A program made the position numbers and the translations under genes. A stretch of DNA of 16,094 nucleotides from JBQCHF01 sp051953655. GTDB taxonomy: Bacteria > Actinomycetota > Actinomycetes > Motilibacterales > Motilibacteraceae. The stretch covers positions 1 through 16,094 of the forward strand of contig JBQCIO010000178.1 in assembly GCA_051953655.1 (NCBI GenBank), written 5' to 3'. A model generated the notes under the pieces. That model saw only the letters and a program-made list of their open reading frames with translations. It was not told where the DNA came from and did not search any database. How positions within the stretch are numbered: position 1 is the first letter of the stretch; every line of letters starts with the position of its first letter. This document shows positions 14,515 to 16,094 of this stretch, one piece after another.

Positions 14515-15533
14515 GAGCCATCACCTACACCCAGACCGGCGACCCCGACGTCCTCACCCTCGTCGAGCGTGAGGCCCCCGAGCCCGGCCCCGGCGAGGTC
14601 CGGGTCGCCCTGCACGTGGCCGGCGTCAACCCGACCGACTGGAAGTCCCGGCGCGGCAGCGCACCCGGCCAGGAGCCACCGTTCGGCGAGCAGGTGCCCG
14701 GGCAGGACGGCGCCGGCGTCGTCGACGCCGTGGGCCCCGGCGTGCAGGGCCTGGCCGTGGGCCAGCGGGTCTGGGTCTGGGAGGCCGCGTGGTCGCGGCC
14801 CACCGGGACCGCGCAGGAGCAGGTCGTCCTGCCCGCCGAGCACGTGGTCCCGCTGCCGGACGAGGCGTCCTTCGGCCTCGGCGCGAGCCTCGGGATCCCC
14901 GCGCTGACCGCGCACCGCTGCCTCACCGTCGCCGAGGGCGGCCCGAGCCGCCTGGCGCCCGGCGCGCTGGCCGGGCGCACCGTGCTGGTGGCCGGCGGAG
15001 CCGGTGCCGTGGGCAACGCGGCCATCCAGCTGGCCCGTTGGGCCGGCGCCACCGTGATCACCACCGTGAGCGGCCCGGAGAAGGCGGCCCTGGCCACCGC
15101 GGCGGGCGCGCACCACGTGGTCAACTACCGGACCCAGGACGCCGCCGCGGTCGTCCGGGAGATCGCCCCGGACGGCGTCGACGTCGTGGTGGAGGTCGCT
15201 CCCGGCCCGAACGCCGCGCTCGACGCGGCCGTGGTCGCCCCGCACGCGACCGTAGCGATCTACGCCAACGACGGCGGCGACGAGGTCACCCTGCCCGTCC
15301 GCGCGCACATGGGTCCCAACACCCGCTACCAGTTCGTGCTCGTCTACACCGTCACCCCGCAGGCCAAGGCCGACGCCCTGGCGGCGGTGCAGGCGGCGGT
15401 GGCCGACGGCGCGCTGGGCGCCGGCGAGGAGCACGGGCTGCCGTTCGTGCGCTTCCCGCTCGAGCAGGCGGCCGACGCCCACGCGGCAGTGGAGGACGGC
15501 ACGGTCGGCAAGGTGCTGATCGACATCCGGTAG
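14511..15533 (+). CDS. Medium-chain NADPH:quinone oxidoreductase-like protein
   Basis: This 340-residue cytosolic oxidoreductase belongs to the zinc-independent quinone oxidoreductase (zeta-crystallin-like) branch of the medium-chain dehydrogenase superfamily. A GroES-like N-terminal domain (about 1-125) has PGPGEVRVALHVAGVNPTDWKSRRG and the G-rich PGQDGAGVVDAVGPGV. The nucleotide-binding Rossmann domain starts at about 155 with TVLVAGGAGAVGNAAIQLA, where the AxxGxxG-type motif favours NADPH, followed by GAHHVVNYR. The catalytic-zinc Cys/His set and the structural-zinc four-Cys lobe are both missing. The substrate cannot be named. Start is the GTG at 14511, overlapping the previous stop by 4 bases. 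No separate ribosome site is obvious, so translation is probably coupled to the His-rich gene. Confidence 0.88.
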   Translation: MRAITYTQTGDPDVLTLVEREAPEPGPGEVRVALHVAGVNPTDWKSRRGSAPGQEPPFGEQVPGQDGAGVVDAVGPGVQGLAVGQRVWVWEAAWSRPTGTAQEQVVLPAEHVVPLPDEASFGLGASLGIPALTAHRCLTVAEGGPSRLAPGALAGRTVLVAGGAGAVGNAAIQLARWAGATVITTVSGPEKAALATAAGAHHVVNYRTQDAAAVVREIAPDGVDVVVEVAPGPNAALDAAVVAPHATVAIYANDGGDEVTLPVRAHMGPNTRYQFVLVYTVTPQAKADALAAVQAAVADGALGAGEEHGLPFVRFPLEQAADAHAAVEDGTVGKVLIDIR

Positions 15534-15565
15534 CACTTCCGCCGGCGCATCCGCTAGCACATCCG
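15524..15565 (+). repeat. Short tandem duplication at the end of the oxidoreductase gene
   Basis: An 18-base unit, catccggtagcacttccg (15524-15541), which includes the TAG stop, recurs at 15548-15565 with 2 mismatches. The copies are offset by 24 bases. The second copy is non-coding. It may be a replication-slippage duplication. Confidence 0.6.
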
Positions 15566-15581
15566 GGCTGAACGGATGCCG

Positions 15582-15615
15582 GGCACCGGCCGTCGCTGCG
15601 GTGGCGGCCGGTGCC
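15582..15615 (+). terminator. Hairpin after the oxidoreductase gene, touching a promoter candidate
   Basis: An 11-bp perfect stem (ggcaccggccg and its complement) encloses a 12-base loop. It lies 48 bases after the oxidoreductase stop and probably ends its transcript. The -10-like hexamer of the next gene starts at the very next base, so the same structure could influence that promoter. Confidence 0.6.
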
Positions 15616-15621
15616 TAGGCT
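15616..15621 (+). promoter_or_regulatory. -10-like element (TAGGCT) before the small CxxC...CxxC gene
   Basis: TAGGCT fits the actinobacterial TAnnnT -10 pattern and lies 48 bases before the GTG start of the next gene. A -35 is not convincing: tcgctg sits at the right distance but inside the hairpin loop. Confidence 0.4.
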
Positions 15622-15669
15622 GGCTCAGCCGACGGCGGTCAGGGCGGCAGGAAGCGGGAGAGGGAACGC

Positions 15670-15981
15670 GTGGCGGAGAAGTGGCGGCGGTGCGACACGT
15701 GCCGCAAGGTCCTGTCGGTCGATGAGTTCGAGGGCGACGCCACGACGTGTCGCGGGTGCGTCGAGCGGGCCGAGCGCCCCGCCACCCGCACCGCCGCGGC
15801 GGCCTCGTCCGGCCCCCGCGCCGCCGTGCGCCGGGTGGCGCCGGTCGGCATCCAGGGCCGCGGCGACCGCGAGGTCCGGGTCCGCCGCGCCCGCCAGCGC
15901 GCGCTCGAGGCCCTCGCCCAGGCCCACTCCGAGGAGTTCGAGGAGCTGCACGCCGCCGAGCGCGCGGCGGAGGACCTCTAG
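15670..15981 (+). CDS. Small zinc-ribbon protein (CxxC...CxxC)
   Basis: This 103-residue protein has an N-terminal four-Cys site: C8 and C11 (CDTC), then C27 and C30 (CRGC), with 15 residues between the pairs. This is a treble-clef or zinc-ribbon type spacing. The motif WRRCDTCRKVLSVDEFEGDATTC resembles small zinc-finger proteins seen in actinobacteria. The middle is Ala/Arg-rich, and the C-terminal part (about 66-103) is a charged helix, first basic (REVRVRRARQR) and then acidic. RNA or DNA binding is plausible but unproven. The GTG at 15670 is supported by gggagaggga ending 4 bases upstream. Confidence 0.7.
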   Translation: MAEKWRRCDTCRKVLSVDEFEGDATTCRGCVERAERPATRTAAAASSGPRAAVRRVAPVGIQGRGDREVRVRRARQRALEALAQAHSEEFEELHAAERAAEDL

Positions 15982-16015
15982 CCGGCCCCTCTCGCGTGCC
16001 GGCCCGGGTCGGAAC

Positions 16016-16033
16016 GATCACGTGGGCGTGATC
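16016..16033. repeat. Short inverted repeat, gatcacg/cgtgatc
   Basis: A perfect 7-bp inverted repeat has a 4-base loop (tggg), located 34 bases after the last gene's stop. The bases cgatcacgtg at its left side recur at 12503-12512, and GTGATC is the core of the 17-base units at 12543-12657, so these may belong to one repeat family. It may also act as a weak terminator. Confidence 0.5.
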
Positions 16034-16034
16034 C

Positions 16035-16076
16035 TTCCATGCTTACCGCGACAGATCTGGCGCGGTAAGCATGGAA
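16035..16076. repeat. 42-base near-perfect palindrome
   Basis: The arms ttccatgcttaccgcg (16035-16050) and cgcggtaagcatggaa (16061-16076) are exact complements. Between them the centre contains cagatctg (16052-16059), itself a palindrome. Only the pair 16051/16060 fails, so 40 of 42 bases are symmetric. It is much more AT-rich than its surroundings and does not resemble a GC-rich terminator. It may be a mobile palindromic repeat, an operator for a gene beyond the window, or a terminator of the last gene. Confidence 0.8.
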
Positions 16077-16094
16077 CTGCGGTGGGGAGTGGCG

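Noticed and set aside
13686..15560. A 624-residue minus-strand open frame across the right part
   Set aside because: It is a shadow of three plus-strand genes, low-complexity with no domains. The quinone oxidoreductase and agmatine deiminase frames are unmistakable.

Overview
This is a very GC-rich window (third codon positions almost all G or C, frequent GTG starts, strong AGGAGG-type ribosome sites, ATGA/GTGA gene overlaps). It reads as an aerobic or facultative actinobacterium. Gene style and intergenic repeats suggest the Geodermatophilaceae (Blastococcus/Modestobacter/Geodermatophilus), but that placement is an inference and no rRNA or marker gene is present to prove it.

Left part (1-3000): the tail of a membrane-protein gene, a strong hairpin terminator shared with a convergent MscS-type channel gene (minus strand), and divergently from it a CYP152-type P450 peroxygenase. 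The P450 carries the His found in OleT-type fatty-acid decarboxylases.

Centre (3091-12129): a nitrate respiration module. A perfect GGGACC-GA-GGTCCC dyad, laid out like a DosR/DevR box, precedes narK (nitrate/nitrite transporter) and a hemerythrin-like protein with an N-terminal Cys cluster. A 15-bp-stem terminator separates this pair from narG-narH-narJ-narI, whose genes overlap by 1, 4 and 4 bases. All FeS, molybdenum and haem ligands expected of a membrane-bound nitrate reductase are visible. NarK brings nitrate in and exports nitrite, NarGHI reduces nitrate with quinol electrons, NarJ matures NarG, and the hemerythrin probably handles O2 or NO. The DosR-like site suggests induction by hypoxia or NO.

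Right part (12155-15981): a small CxxC protein on the minus strand preceded by an 18-codon overlapping ORF; a 115-bp element made of 17-base units in inverted arrangement; agmatine deiminase; a single-pass membrane protein with a His/Lys-rich tail, overlapping by GTGA a zinc-free medium-chain quinone oxidoreductase; and a small CxxC...CxxC protein. The window ends with two palindromes, one of 42 bases with a single mismatched pair. No gene-free stretch exceeds 300 bases. I saw no tRNA, rRNA, CRISPR array, transposase or phage gene. The least explained structures are the DosR-like box, the 17-base repeat element, the terminal palindrome and the OleT-like P450.
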